DNA from: Carbonactinospora thermoautotrophica
Lineage (GTDB): Bacteria; Actinomycetota; Actinomycetes; Streptomycetales; Carbonactinosporaceae
Assembly: GCF_001543895.1 (NCBI RefSeq)
Contig: NZ_JYIJ01000014.1
Location: 276,223-340,222, forward strand
DNA length: 64,000 bases
Reading direction: 5' to 3'
Of the stretch, positions 55,627 to 64,000 are shown piece by piece. Numbering within the stretch: position 1 is the first letter of the stretch; each line of letters starts with the position of its first letter. Position numbers and translations under genes: made by a program. The notes beneath the pieces are model-generated. The model searched no databases. It worked only from the letters and a program-made list of their open reading frames with translations, and was not told where the DNA came from.

Positions 55627-56963
55627 CAGATGTCCTCCGATCGACTTCGCCGTCCACGACGGAGATTACTCCTTGGTAACCTTCGGTCGACGCGGCCTCG
55701 GCCTGCGGACCGCGTGACCATCTGCGCCGCGGCGACCCCGCCGTCCCTGCCAGGCACCCGTACCGCCGACCCTGTTCCCGCCCGGTTCTCACCGCCGTCA
55801 CGAACCAGGAGGGCGGCGCCCGCGGCCATGAGGGCGAGTACGGTCGGGACGATCAGCGCGGTCCGCGGTTCGCCGCGGGCGAGCAGATCCGTGACGACCA
55901 CGGCCGCGGCGGCCGAACCCGCGGTGTTCGCGGTCACCAGCCACGATTGGGCCTCCGTGGCCATGCCGGCGGGAGCCGAGTCCGCGGCTGCCATGGCGAG
56001 TGCAGCCAACACGATGGCGACCGGCAGTCCCGCGAGCGGCGCCACCGCGAGCAGGACCGCGAGGTGATCGCCCGCCAGTGGGAGGAGGGAGAATGCGGCG
56101 GCGAGCCCGATGAGCGGCATCGACAGCCGGTGCGGCCTGGAGTGGCGAGGACCGCGTCGTCCCCAGGCGATGCCGCCGATGACGCCGCCGACGGAGAAGG
56201 CTCCTACCAGCAGGCCGCTCACCTGCCCGGCTCCGTTGATCTCCGCCAAGGCGGGGAGCCCCACCGCCACGCTGGTGATGGCGCTGCTGGCGAACAGCAT
56301 CACCGTGAGCAGGCGCCGAAAGGCTGACACGCGCAACGGGCCCCAAAGTCCGCCGGTGCCATGGCGCGCGTCGGGTCCGGGTGAACGCTCAGGAACCGAC
56401 AGCAGGAAGTACCCGCCTGTCATGGTGAGGAGGAGGACGCCCAGGAGTCCCGCGCTCGGGTGGACGGCCACCAGCGCGGACGCGGTGACCGGCCCGAGGA
56501 TGTTGGACAGGCTCAGGAACGCCGTGTCCAGAGCCAGTCCTGCCCTGCGCATCTCGGGTGACTGCAGCCACAGCGCGCGAACGGCAGGACCTAAAGGGGG
56601 GCCGGTGACTCCGGCGAGGGCTGCGCAGATGAGGCACAGGATCGTATACCCGCTCTGGGCAGCGGCCGCGATGAGGGACAGGACGGACACCGTGTGAGCC
56701 AGCGTCATCACCGGAACGACCCGGCGCACACCCACCCGATCGATGAGGCGGCCGCTCAACGGAACGATCATTCCGAAGCCCAGGGTGTAACAGGCCGCTA
56801 CTCCCCCGGCAGCGCGGATTCCCTGTTCACGAGCGAGCAGGAGCAGGAGTGATATGCCGATCATCCCCTGCGGCAGTCTCGCGCCCAAGGTCGCGAGGGC
56901 GAGCCGGCGTCCTTCCGGCCGTCCGAGCGGTGAACCCTGGCCTTGGCCACCCATGGCTTTCAC
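55626..56963 (-). CDS. MFS transporter (drug/efflux type)
   Basis: About 445 residues with twelve predicted membrane segments, the first at LALATLGARLPQGMIGISLLLLL; loop 2-3 has the MFS-like GRLIDRVGVRRVV motif. GTG 56963 has GGAAGGA six bases upstream, better than the ATG three codons later; the longer frame from 57035 is not supported. The C-terminus is a long basic tail. Paired with a thioesterase, so an acyl-product or drug export role is possible (inference). Confidence 0.85.
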   Translation of the reverse strand: MKAMGGQGQGSPLGRPEGRRLALATLGARLPQGMIGISLLLLLAREQGIRAAGGVAACYTLGFGMIVPLSGRLIDRVGVRRVVPVMTLAHTVSVLSLIAAAAQSGYTILCLICAALAGVTGPPLGPAVRALWLQSPEMRRAGLALDTAFLSLSNILGPVTASALVAVHPSAGLLGVLLLTMTGGYFLLSVPERSPGPDARHGTGGLWGPLRVSAFRRLLTVMLFASSAITSVAVGLPALAEINGAGQVSGLLVGAFSVGGVIGGIAWGRRGPRHSRPHRLSMPLIGLAAAFSLLPLAGDHLAVLLAVAPLAGLPVAIVLAALAMAAADSAPAGMATEAQSWLVTANTAGSAAAAVVVTDLLARGEPRTALIVPTVLALMAAGAALLVRDGGENRAGTGSAVRVPGRDGGVAAAQMVTRSAGRGRVDRRLPRSNLRRGRRSRSEDI

Positions 56964-57110
56964 ACGTCGTCCTTCCGCGGTCGTCACCGGTACGCGACTG
57001 GTTCTCGGGAAGACATCCCGGACCGATCCCGGCACCGGTGCAGGGACATGCCCGGCTGTGGGCCGCCCGGGCGGCCCACAGCGTCGGCGCCACGCGGTCC
57101 GGGTTGTCGC

Positions 57111-57785
57111 TCAAGGCTGAGGGTTGGACCGCGGCTTGACCGAGGTCGCGGTGACGCCCACGGCGGCCAGGACGTCGGCGGCCAGGCCGCGGCCGAGGCG
57201 GAGGATGCCGATCAGGACGTGGTCGCAGCCGATGGCGGGGACGCCGCGGGCGGTGGCGGTCTCCTCGGCGAGGGCCAGGACCTTCCTGGCGTAGGGGGTC
57301 CAGGCGATGCGTTCGGCGGCCTGGGAGGCGCCGAGGGGCAGGCGGTCGTCCAGCGCGGTGCGCACCTGCGCGGGGTCGGCGCCGAGCGATTCCAGCAGTT
57401 CGGTGGCGGTGTTGGGCTCGGCGAGCAGGCCCAGCAGCACGTGTTCGGTGCCGATGTAGTTGTGACGGCGTTGGACGGCCTGCTGCTTGATCGCCGTCAT
57501 GGCGCGCTGCAGCTCGTCGGAGAACCGGTCGCGTTCGTACTGGGTGAACGGGGCGCGGAAGCGCTGCTGGGCCGCCTGCCGGGTCACGCCCAAGGCGGCG
57601 CCGATCTCGGCCCAGGATCGGCCGGCGAAGCGCGCGTGCTCGACGAACTCGGTGATCAGGTCGTCGCCGAGGGTCTGCAGGCGGGCGGCGATCTCGGCCG
57701 CAGTGGTCAGCCGGTCGATCCAGTCGACGCTCGGGCAGGTGCGGTCGACTTCGGCGATGAGGGCGTCCAGGTCAGGAAGAGCCAT
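57111..57785 (-). CDS. Clp-N domain protein with N-terminal HTH
   Basis: 224-residue protein without AAA domains. The N-terminal part carries SWAEIGAALGVTRQAAQQRF, a helix-turn-helix. The C-terminal part is two Clp amino-terminal repeats (RRHNYIGTEHVLLGLLAEPNTATELLESLG and ARGVPAIGCDHVLIGILRLGRGLAADVLAAVG). Stand-alone Clp-N proteins could act as adaptors or regulators. A perfect palindrome lies 14 bp upstream of its start, suggesting autoregulation. Confidence 0.85.
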   Translation of the reverse strand: MALPDLDALIAEVDRTCPSVDWIDRLTTAAEIAARLQTLGDDLITEFVEHARFAGRSWAEIGAALGVTRQAAQQRFRAPFTQYERDRFSDELQRAMTAIKQQAVQRRHNYIGTEHVLLGLLAEPNTATELLESLGADPAQVRTALDDRLPLGASQAAERIAWTPYARKVLALAEETATARGVPAIGCDHVLIGILRLGRGLAADVLAAVGVTATSVKPRSNPQP

Positions 57786-57799
57786 GATGCAAGCTTGAG

Positions 57800-57820
57800 T
57801 TGACAATCCAGGATTGTCAA
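57800..57820. promoter_or_regulatory. 21-bp perfect palindrome upstream of the Clp-N/HTH gene
   Basis: Arms TTGACAATCC and GGATTGTCAA around a central A. It is AT-rich in a GC-rich region and contains TTGACA on both strands, so a repressor bound here would overlap a -35 element. It lies between divergent genes (57785 and 57911). Confidence 0.65.
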
Positions 57821-57910
57821 TCACTGGTTGCTTAGATTGGGCGGGGTGGGCGCGGGCCGCGCTCGGCCGGTTCCCCGCCCGAGGGGACCTCCCGGGCGTA
57901 GGGTGGGTGG

Positions 57911-58414
57911 GTGCAGATTCCTCCCGCGTCGCGGCTGGTGACCGACGAGCCGCGCAGTCACCACTACCTGTTCGCCCATGTCGGCCTACGCGACGCCGCG
58001 CTGGACATCGGACCGGGGTTGGTCCGCGTCGCCGCGGTCGGGAGGCTGATGGAGGGCCTGCGCATCCTGTGGGACGACATCGGCGGGCGGCTGCCGGAGG
58101 AGGAACGCCAATCCGGGGAGGGGCTGGCGGCGTTCTACTACGACTTCGGCGAGTACGAGATGGCGGTCGTCGCCCCACCCCCGCCGGAGCACATCACCGA
58201 GGCATACCTGACGGTGGTCGTCGCGCCGGCGGGCGCGTTGACCGGTCCGGCGCGGTACTTCCTGCTGGAGCACGCCTGGACGCCGGAGGACGAGCCGGCC
58301 ACGGTCCTCACCGAGTGGACCCGCGAGGGGCACGTGAACCTGGGTGAGGGGCCGCAGCCGGACCAGGCCGAGTTCCTCGGCACGGTGCTGGCCGTGCTGC
58401 GCCGAAGCGCGTGA
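57911..58414 (+). CDS. Conserved hypothetical protein (167 aa)
   Basis: Unrecognised soluble protein: IPPASRLVTDEPRSHHYLFAHVGLRDAALDIGPGLV near the start, YYDFGEYEMAVVAPPPPEHITEAYLTVVVAP in the middle and a C-terminal helix. Divergent from the Clp-N/HTH gene across the palindrome, so possibly under its control. GTG start with weak upstream site. Confidence 0.6.
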   Translation: MQIPPASRLVTDEPRSHHYLFAHVGLRDAALDIGPGLVRVAAVGRLMEGLRILWDDIGGRLPEEERQSGEGLAAFYYDFGEYEMAVVAPPPPEHITEAYLTVVVAPAGALTGPARYFLLEHAWTPEDEPATVLTEWTREGHVNLGEGPQPDQAEFLGTVLAVLRRSA

Positions 58415-58721
58415 AGGCCGCCGCGGGGGGCTCAGGCACGCCGGTGGCAGATGGCCCGCGCCGCGCAGCCGCGCGGTGACCACGGCGGGAACCGAAGACG
58501 GCCAGCGCGAGCCGGGCCGCGTGCCTCGGCGGGGTCCGCGGACCCTGTGGCTCTTTCCCCTTCTCCCCCGGCGCGTCGCCTCCTGCCCGCACCGCCTGCC
58601 GCCCGCCTCGAGCCCGGGAGCGCGGCCAGGGAGTCGGCGTTCGCGACCTGGCCTTGCACCGCGGTGTCGGCGATCCATGATCGAATGGGAACAGGACGCG
58701 CGGGAAGGAGGTCGCCACCGG

Positions 58722-59822
58722 ATGGCCGCTCCCCGGAAACTCGAGCGGATCACGGTCGCGCAGGCCGCGGACCGGTATCAGGAGTGGCTGCGCCTGCGGG
58801 TCGCGATGGGGGCGCTGGCGGCGTCGACGCAGGAGGCGTACGCGCGGGACGTGGCGGAGTTCGTCCGGCTGATCGGCCCGCAGGTGGTGCTCGACGACGT
58901 CGAGGCCGAGGACATCGAGCTGGCGCTGGTACGGATCGCCAACGCGCCGGACCGGCGGTACACCCGGCGGCGCAAGCTGGACCCGCGGGGCGAGCCGGCG
59001 GTGGGACGCGGGCTACACGCGCGGGCACGCTGGCTGGCGTCGGTGCGGGGGCTGTTCCGGTGGGCCGCCGACAACGGGTACGTCCAAGTGGATCCGACGC
59101 CGAGGGTGAGCCGGGTGCGGGTGCCGCAGCGGGCCAAGGGCGCCCGGCTGGGACTGTCGGTGGAGGAAGCATTGGCGCTGCGGGAGACGCCCGCGGCGCT
59201 GCCGAGTACCAAATCCAACACGGTGCGGGCCGACCAGCGGCTGGCGTTGCGGGACGAGGTGATCCTGCGGCTGCTCACCGAGACCGGGCCGCGAGTGTCG
59301 GAGATCTGCGCGGCGAACCGGGACGACGTGCGGGTGCACGAGGAGACCGGGCAGTACGTGCTGCGGATCCGGGCCGGCAAGGGCGGCAAGTCCCGGGACG
59401 TGCCGCTCTCCCCCACCCTGGTGGAGCTCATCCGCCGGTACGAGCAGCAGGAGCGGCCCCGCCCGCCACGGGAGCTGGACGAGGACGCCCGGGCGGACGC
59501 GGAGCGGGCGCTGGTGGTGACGATCCGGGGACGGCGGATGACCCCGCGGGACATCCAGCGGATGGTGCACCGGCACGTGCGGTTCATGCCGGCGCACCTG
59601 AGGCAGCAGGTGACGCCGCACGGGCTGCGGCACACCGCGGCCACGGTGCTGCTGCGGTACGCGCACACCGACGTGGCCACGGTGGCGGACATCCTGGGAC
59701 ACGCGGACATCGCGACCACGTCGATCTACCTGGACCCCTCGGCGGTGGCGGCGGCGCAGGCGCTGCAGCGCTCGCCGCTGGCGCAGCCGGAGCCGGTGCG
59801 GGCGGCGGAGTCGGCCGGGTGA
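58722..59822 (+). CDS. Tyrosine recombinase/integrase
   Basis: 366-residue site-specific recombinase. Core-binding domain about residues 15-130; catalytic domain with Arg in TETGPRVSEICAANRDD, Lys in AGKGGKSRDVPLS, HGLRHTAATVLL, the LGHADI histidine and Tyr in TSIYLD. ATG 58722 has GGAGGT upstream; an in-frame ATG at 58677 would add 15 residues. No phage, ICE or attachment site nearby. The 307-bp gap before it has no recognised gene. Confidence 0.87.
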   Translation: MAAPRKLERITVAQAADRYQEWLRLRVAMGALAASTQEAYARDVAEFVRLIGPQVVLDDVEAEDIELALVRIANAPDRRYTRRRKLDPRGEPAVGRGLHARARWLASVRGLFRWAADNGYVQVDPTPRVSRVRVPQRAKGARLGLSVEEALALRETPAALPSTKSNTVRADQRLALRDEVILRLLTETGPRVSEICAANRDDVRVHEETGQYVLRIRAGKGGKSRDVPLSPTLVELIRRYEQQERPRPPRELDEDARADAERALVVTIRGRRMTPRDIQRMVHRHVRFMPAHLRQQVTPHGLRHTAATVLLRYAHTDVATVADILGHADIATTSIYLDPSAVAAAQALQRSPLAQPEPVRAAESAG

Positions 59823-60371
59823 GCCCGTCGGGGGGGCGTCACCGCGGGGCGGGTGCCGTCCGGCGATCCCCCAGGGCACCGGGATCGCACACCATCGCGG
59901 CACCCGGCGGCCGCTGCGGGCAGGGGAAGGGTGGGTCACGACCGGGGCTGATGTGAAACACGCGGCGGAATCAAAAGTGGACAAAGCGTGCCCGTCAGGT
60001 TTCGCTGTCGCCCGTTCGGGTTATCGATACGACACCGGGTCGTTCGGGCCGCCCGCGCGCACGCCCGCACGGGGACCACCCGGTGGGTTGCCGTAGCGAA
60101 GGGGGCAGCACGTCCCATGGCCCGTACCGGGATGGGGAATACCCACCACGCGGCGCCGTCGTGGCCGCTGCCCGGCGCGCGGCAAGCCGGGTCACCGCCC
60201 CGGCGGGACCGGGTGACCACCCGCGCGTGTTCCCCATCACCCCGGCCGTGGCGTCGTAGGCGGTCCCGGACGCGAGCCACGACGCCTGAGCTGCGGGAGC
60301 CGGCGGTTACCTCATCTCAGCGATGACCTGCGCCTTGTGACTCATCCCGCTTTCTTCGGGGGCGATCCGCC
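59823..60371. other. Gene-free region before the Kelch gene
   Basis: 549 bp without a supported coding sequence. It is AT-richer around 59950-60030 (GGAATCAAAAGTGGACAAAG), which could be a promoter. A short inverted repeat GGTCACC/GGTGACC is visible near 60190-60216. A structured leader cannot be excluded, but I could not match one. Confidence 0.4.
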
Positions 60372-61547
60372 ATGACATCCACGTCCACCCGTACCGTGAC
60401 CGGCGGGCCAGCCCGGACGCTTCCGGCTCTGGTCAGCCGCCTGCGCCGGTTGCGTCCGCCCCGGCGCCGGTCCACGGCCATGTGGGTCGGCACCGGCTCG
60501 CTGATGCTGGGTCGGCGCGGACACGCCGCGACCCTGCTGCCGGACGGCACCGTGCTGGTGGCCGGTGGTTCCGTCGGCAGACTCGGGGTCGAGGACTACA
60601 CCGCCGGTGCTGAGGTGTTCGACCCGGCGGCCGGCATGTGGACCCCGGTGGAGCCGATGGCCGTGGACCGGACCGACCACGCGATGACGAGACTCGCGGA
60701 CGGCCGCGTGCTGGTCACCGGGGGCCTGTCCGACCACGGCAACACCGTGCTGGACAGCGCGGAGATCTACGACCCGGTGCGGCGGCGGTGGACCCCGACC
60801 GGGAGCATGCACTGGCAGCGGGTCGGTCACACCGCGACCCTGCTGTTCGACGGGCGGGTGCTGGTCACCGGCGGATACGACAAGACGCTGGACACGCACC
60901 TGGACACCGCGGAGGTGTTCGACCCGGCCACCGGCCGGTGGTCGGTGGCGGCCACGATGTCCACGCCGCGCAGCCTGGCCTCGGCCACGCTGCTGCCAGA
61001 CGGGCGGGTGCTGGTGGTCGGCGGGTACGAGTCGGGGACTCCGGACGGGCTGCGCTCGTGCGAGGTGTACGACCCGCGGGCGGACGCGTGGTCTGCCACC
61101 GCTCCCCTGGCGCTGGCGCGCGACACCGAGGAGACCGGCGGGCACCGGGCGGTGTCGCTCGCCGACGGGCGGGTGCTGGTGGTCGGCGGGTACGACACCC
61201 AGCTTGAGATCTACACGGCGAGTTGTGAGATCTACGACCCGGCCACCGGCCGGTGGCAGCCCGCCGCCGCGATGGGGACGCCGCGCGGGGCGGCGATGGG
61301 CGTGGTGCTCGCCGACGGCAGCGTGGTCGTGGCAGGCGGGTACAACGACCAGGCCGGGGCGCTGGCGAGCGCGGAACGGTACTTCCCGGAGCAGGACCAG
61401 TGGGTGCCGCTGCAGCCGATGAGCGCGGCGCGCGGCGGGTACGCCACACTGACCCCACTGTCCCGGCACCGGCTGCTGGCGGCGGGCGGGGACGGGACAG
61501 CGCCGGAGTTCCGGCCGGTCGCGAGTGCGGAAACCCTGCGCGTCTAG
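60372..61547 (+). CDS. Kelch-repeat beta-propeller protein
   Basis: 391 residues, mostly six repeats of about 45-55 residues, each with HTATLLxDGRVLVxGG followed by AEVFDPATGRW-like blades, so a six-bladed propeller. No signal peptide is obvious; the N-terminus is basic (RLRRLRPPRRRSTAM). The stop TAG lies inside the CTAG target site of the IS982-type element, so the reading frame is intact at its end. Ligand unknown. Confidence 0.88.
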   Translation: MTSTSTRTVTGGPARTLPALVSRLRRLRPPRRRSTAMWVGTGSLMLGRRGHAATLLPDGTVLVAGGSVGRLGVEDYTAGAEVFDPAAGMWTPVEPMAVDRTDHAMTRLADGRVLVTGGLSDHGNTVLDSAEIYDPVRRRWTPTGSMHWQRVGHTATLLFDGRVLVTGGYDKTLDTHLDTAEVFDPATGRWSVAATMSTPRSLASATLLPDGRVLVVGGYESGTPDGLRSCEVYDPRADAWSATAPLALARDTEETGGHRAVSLADGRVLVVGGYDTQLEIYTASCEIYDPATGRWQPAAAMGTPRGAAMGVVLADGSVVVAGGYNDQAGALASAERYFPEQDQWVPLQPMSAARGGYATLTPLSRHRLLAAGGDGTAPEFRPVASAETLRV

Positions 61548-61604
61548 ACGAGTAGTTCCGAAGTTTGGGCCCGCGAACGTGGCGAGGGCCTCCAAGATCT
61601 GGTT

Positions 61605-62498
61605 GTGCCGACCGACCTGGAGACCCTCATCACCGCACTGTACGTGAAGATCGACGACGAGATAGGAGGAACCCGATGGCTCGGCAGACCACCGCGCCTG
61701 ACGGACTCCGAACTCGTCTGCCTGGCCGTGGCCCAAGCCCTGCTCGGCTTCCACTCCGAGGCCCGCTGGCTGCGCTTCGCTCACGCGCACCTGACCGGGA
61801 TGTTCCCCTACCTGCCGCAACGCCCCGGCTACAACAAGCGGCTGCGGGCGGCGCTGCCCCTGGTCAAGCGGGTGATCCGGGAACTGGCCGTCGACAGCGC
61901 CTTCTGGTTCGACACCGTGTGGATCACCGACTCCACCGCCGTGGAGTGCGGGCGCTCCCGGCCCACGGTCAAACGTTCAGATCTCGCCGGCTGGGCCGGC
62001 TACGGCTACTGCCGCTCGCACAGCCGCTGGTACTGGGGCCTGCGGCTGTTCCTGGTCTGCACCCCGGCTGGGATGCCGATCCTGTGGGCGCTGGCCAGCC
62101 CGAAGATCGACGAGCGCGAGGTGCTGACCGCGATGCTCGACCGCGAGCCGCACCTGGCCCGCGACCGGCCCGGCCTGCTGCTGATCGCCGACAAGGGCTT
62201 CGCCTCCGCCGAGTTCGAAGCAGACCTGGCGGCACGCGGGATCACGCTGCTGCGGCCGTCCTTCAAGCGCGAGAAGCGCCGGCCCGGCGAGCCGCTGCTC
62301 AAGTCCGTCCGGCAGCTCATCGAGTCGGTGAACGACACCCTCAAGGGCCAGCTCGACCTGGAGCAGCACGGTGGTCGGACCTTCGAGGGCGTCGCCGTCC
62401 GGGTCGCGCAGCGGATCCTGGCGATGGCCGCCGCGATCTGGCACAACCACACGATCGGCGCGCCCACCGCCAGGTCACTGATCGCCTACGACTCTTAA
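61605..62498 (+). CDS. IS982-family transposase
   Basis: 297-residue DDE transposase. Conserved: LITALYVKIDDEIGG, RLTDSELVCLAVAQALLGF, first Asp in VWITDSTAVECGRSRP, Asp in LLIADKGFASAEFE and Glu in QLIESVNDTLKGQLDLEQHGGR. The frame is intact to its natural stop; the IS110 element is inserted just downstream, between the gene and the right end, so the transposase may still be expressed. Confidence 0.9.
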   Translation: MPTDLETLITALYVKIDDEIGGTRWLGRPPRLTDSELVCLAVAQALLGFHSEARWLRFAHAHLTGMFPYLPQRPGYNKRLRAALPLVKRVIRELAVDSAFWFDTVWITDSTAVECGRSRPTVKRSDLAGWAGYGYCRSHSRWYWGLRLFLVCTPAGMPILWALASPKIDEREVLTAMLDREPHLARDRPGLLLIADKGFASAEFEADLAARGITLLRPSFKREKRRPGEPLLKSVRQLIESVNDTLKGQLDLEQHGGRTFEGVAVRVAQRILAMAAAIWHNHTIGAPTARSLIAYDS

Positions 62499-62506
62499 TA
62501 ACGTTG

Positions 62507-63697
62507 TCAAGCCGCTGCGGGCGCCGGTGGTGTGGTCTGGTAGCAACGCCCGTCGCGGAGCAGGGCCCACAGGACGTTGACCCGTCTGCGGGCCAGGGCG
62601 AGCACGGCCTGGGTGTGACGTTTACCCTCAGCGCGCTTGCGATCGTAGAAGGCGCGGGAGGCCGGGCAGCAGCGGATGCTGATCAGCGCGGAGGTGTAGA
62701 AGACCCGCTGCAGGCTGCGGCTGTATCGCTTGGGCCGGTGCAGGTTCCCGGTGCGTTTGCCTGAGTCGCGGGGGACGGGGGCCACGCCGGCGAGGCTGGC
62801 CAGGTGGTCAGCGGAGTCGAAGACGGCCAGGTCGCCGCCGGTGGCGGCGAGGAACTCCGCCCCCAGCAGGACACCGATGCCGGGCAGGCTGCTGATCACT
62901 TCGGCGTGGTGATGCCGGCGGAACCGCTCCTCGATGAGTGCGTCGATCTCGGCGATCTGCTCATCGAGGTCCATCACCTCCCTCGCGAGCCGGGCCACCA
63001 GGCGGGCCGTCAGCTTCTCTCCGGGCAAGGTGATGTGCTGGGCATGCGCGGCCTCCACCACGCGGTCGGCCAGGTCCGCGGCACCGCGGACCTTCCGGTT
63101 CCGCAGCCAGGCCTCCAACCGCTTTCTGCCGGTGCGACGGATCACAGCTGGGGTCTGGTAACCGGTCAACAGCACCAGCGGACCTCGATTGGTCAGGTCC
63201 AGGACGCGTTCCAGCCCCGGGAAGACGGCAACAAGCTGAACACGCAGCCGGTTGACGATGCGGGTGCGGTCCGCGACCAGGTCAGCCCGCCACGCGGTGA
63301 GCAGCCGCAGCTCAACGACCAGCTCATCATCGGCGCGCACCGCGTGCAGGTCCCGGCGCATGCGGGCGGTGTCGGCGATGACATAGGCGTCCTTGGCGTC
63401 GGTCTTGCCCTCGCCACGGTAGGAACCGGCGACCCGGTTCACGGCCATGCCAGGCACGTAGACGACACGCTGGTTGTGATCGAACAGCAGGGCCAGCAGC
63501 AGCGCGGCCTCACTACTGGTGAGATCGACCGCCCAGGTGACTTCCTCTGCCAGCGCCAGCACCTCAGCGAGCAGATCCAGCAGCGCCGGCTCCTCGTTAG
63601 GCACTCGCCGGGACAGCAGCCGCGTCCCTTCGGCGTCGACCACCACCGCGTGATGATGGCCCTTCCCGATGTCCACGCCGGCCCACACCCGCTCCAC
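62507..63697 (-). CDS. IS110-family DEDD transposase/recombinase
   Basis: 396 residues. The RuvC-like DEDD domain (AGVDIGKGHHHAVVVDAEG; the acid in DLTSSEAALL; GKTDAKDAYVIAD) is followed by coiled segments. The C-terminal Tnp20 domain (SLPGIGVLLGAEFLAATGG ... LASLAGVAPVPRDSGKR) carries the catalytic serine region. GTG 63697 has GGGAGGGG upstream and begins VERVWAGVDIGK as in relatives. The frame is intact. Confidence 0.92.
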   Translation of the reverse strand: MERVWAGVDIGKGHHHAVVVDAEGTRLLSRRVPNEEPALLDLLAEVLALAEEVTWAVDLTSSEAALLLALLFDHNQRVVYVPGMAVNRVAGSYRGEGKTDAKDAYVIADTARMRRDLHAVRADDELVVELRLLTAWRADLVADRTRIVNRLRVQLVAVFPGLERVLDLTNRGPLVLLTGYQTPAVIRRTGRKRLEAWLRNRKVRGAADLADRVVEAAHAQHITLPGEKLTARLVARLAREVMDLDEQIAEIDALIEERFRRHHHAEVISSLPGIGVLLGAEFLAATGGDLAVFDSADHLASLAGVAPVPRDSGKRTGNLHRPKRYSRSLQRVFYTSALISIRCCPASRAFYDRKRAEGKRHTQAVLALARRRVNVLWALLRDGRCYQTTPPAPAAA

Positions 63698-63925
63698 CCG
63701 TCCCCTCCCAGTCCGTGATCCACCTGCCCCACGCACGACCTCGCCGTCAGGTCCCTACACAGCGATCAACCCGCAACTCTCAATCAGCGGCCGGGCCGTG
63801 GCGAAGAGCCGGGCGGCCAGCCGTAGGAAGCCATGGACGGCAGACCACTAAAAGCCACACCCGGCACTTCCAGGGCGCCCGAACCTGACGACTGGCCCGG
63901 ACAGACCAAAAAGTAGGGACCACTG
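63698..63925 (-). ncRNA. Candidate bridge RNA region of the IS110 element
   Basis: IS110-subgroup elements carry a structured bridge RNA in the non-coding left end upstream of the recombinase gene. This is the only sizeable non-coding part here. It is AT-richer than the gene. The structure was not modelled, and loop-target pairing was not established. Confidence 0.3.
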
Positions 63926-64000
63926 ATCACATCGGAACTACTCGTCTAGAAGTGCACTGAAGATCTTGCTGGTGGAGGGGCTGTCCCGGTCTGGGGCGGA

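Larger units (their letters stand above)
62507..63925. mobile_element. IS110-type insertion sequence within the IS982 element
   Basis: About 1419 bp, bounded on the left by ACGTTG and on the right by CACTG, next to IS982 end sequence ATCACATCGGAAC. There are no long terminal inverted repeats, as expected for IS110. Its one gene reads leftward and its stop codon lies at the very edge. A non-coding part of about 230 bp lies on the upstream side. Confidence 0.75.
61548..63945. mobile_element. IS982-type insertion sequence, interrupted by an IS110 element
   Basis: Ends ACGAGTAGTTCCGA (61548-61561) and inverted TCGGAACTACTCGT (63932-63945); CTAG flanks both sides (61544-61547 and 63946-63949) as likely target duplication. 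Without the IS110 insertion it measures about 979 bp, normal for IS982. The sequence right of 63949 resumes the original downstream DNA of the Kelch gene. Confidence 0.8.

Noticed and set aside
60342..61820. 492-codon minus-strand frame opposite the Kelch gene
   Set aside because: Repetitive only because the Kelch repeats are; no independent support.

Overview
This is a high-GC actinobacterial chromosome segment. Actinomycete-typical families support that: an XRE/DUF5753 regulator with a DUF397 partner, DUF2690 proteins, a Spo0M homologue, a streptomycete-type rifampin monooxygenase, and GTG starts with strong GGAGG ribosome binding sites. The species cannot be fixed from the sequence alone. 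Housekeeping and accessory genes are interleaved, and the right half is dense with mobile elements. No tRNA, rRNA or CRISPR array was recognised.

Layout. 0.1-4.8 kb: glycerol-3-phosphate dehydrogenase and a TetR regulator, divergent from an alkyl-DHAP-synthase-like flavoprotein and a lipid kinase. 4.8-6.8 kb: a secreted DUF2690 protein facing a membrane-anchored XRE-DUF2690 protein. 6.9-9.9 kb: a decaying sulfane-sulfur locus (TauE, rhodanese, persulfide dioxygenase) with a CstR-type repressor and its palindromic operators. 10.1-10.7 kb: idi. 11.0-23.5 kb: a large [NiFe]-hydrogenase island. It has a high-affinity group 1h (formerly group 5) enzyme, a run of overlapping conserved accessory genes (NifU/Rieske-like, DUF5947, DUF6084, an unnamed 448-aa protein, a maturation protease, DUF6893), hypA, hypC, hypD and hypE, and a converging operon PadR-SIS-HypC-like-SIS. 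hypB and hypF are not in the window. 23.7-40.7 kb: an arsenic-type ArsI gene, MerR, Spo0M, two CNNM/CBS transporters behind a structured leader, pyruvate carboxylase, an integrase, a regulator cluster and HrpA helicase.

40.8-50.2 kb: a ribokinase gene split by an 8.4-kb Tn3-family transposon with 40-bp terminal inverted repeats and a 5-bp target duplication (GAACC). The transposon carries a rifampin monooxygenase behind a 19-bp palindrome that matches the rifamycin-associated element. Its tyrosine recombinase is itself split by a decayed IS256-type element. 51.6-53.9 kb: a heavily deleted relative of the same transposon. 53.9-54.8 kb: a non-coding stretch packed with long perfect inverted repeats.

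54.8-64.0 kb: a thioesterase, an MFS exporter, a Clp-N/HTH protein with a palindromic upstream site, a second stand-alone integrase, a Kelch-repeat protein, and an IS982-type element interrupted by an IS110 element. The physiological theme is scavenging H2 and managing reactive sulfur. The most interesting uncharacterised parts are the hydrogenase accessory genes, especially the PadR-SIS-HypC-like-SIS operon, and the rifamycin-responsive cassette on a transposon.
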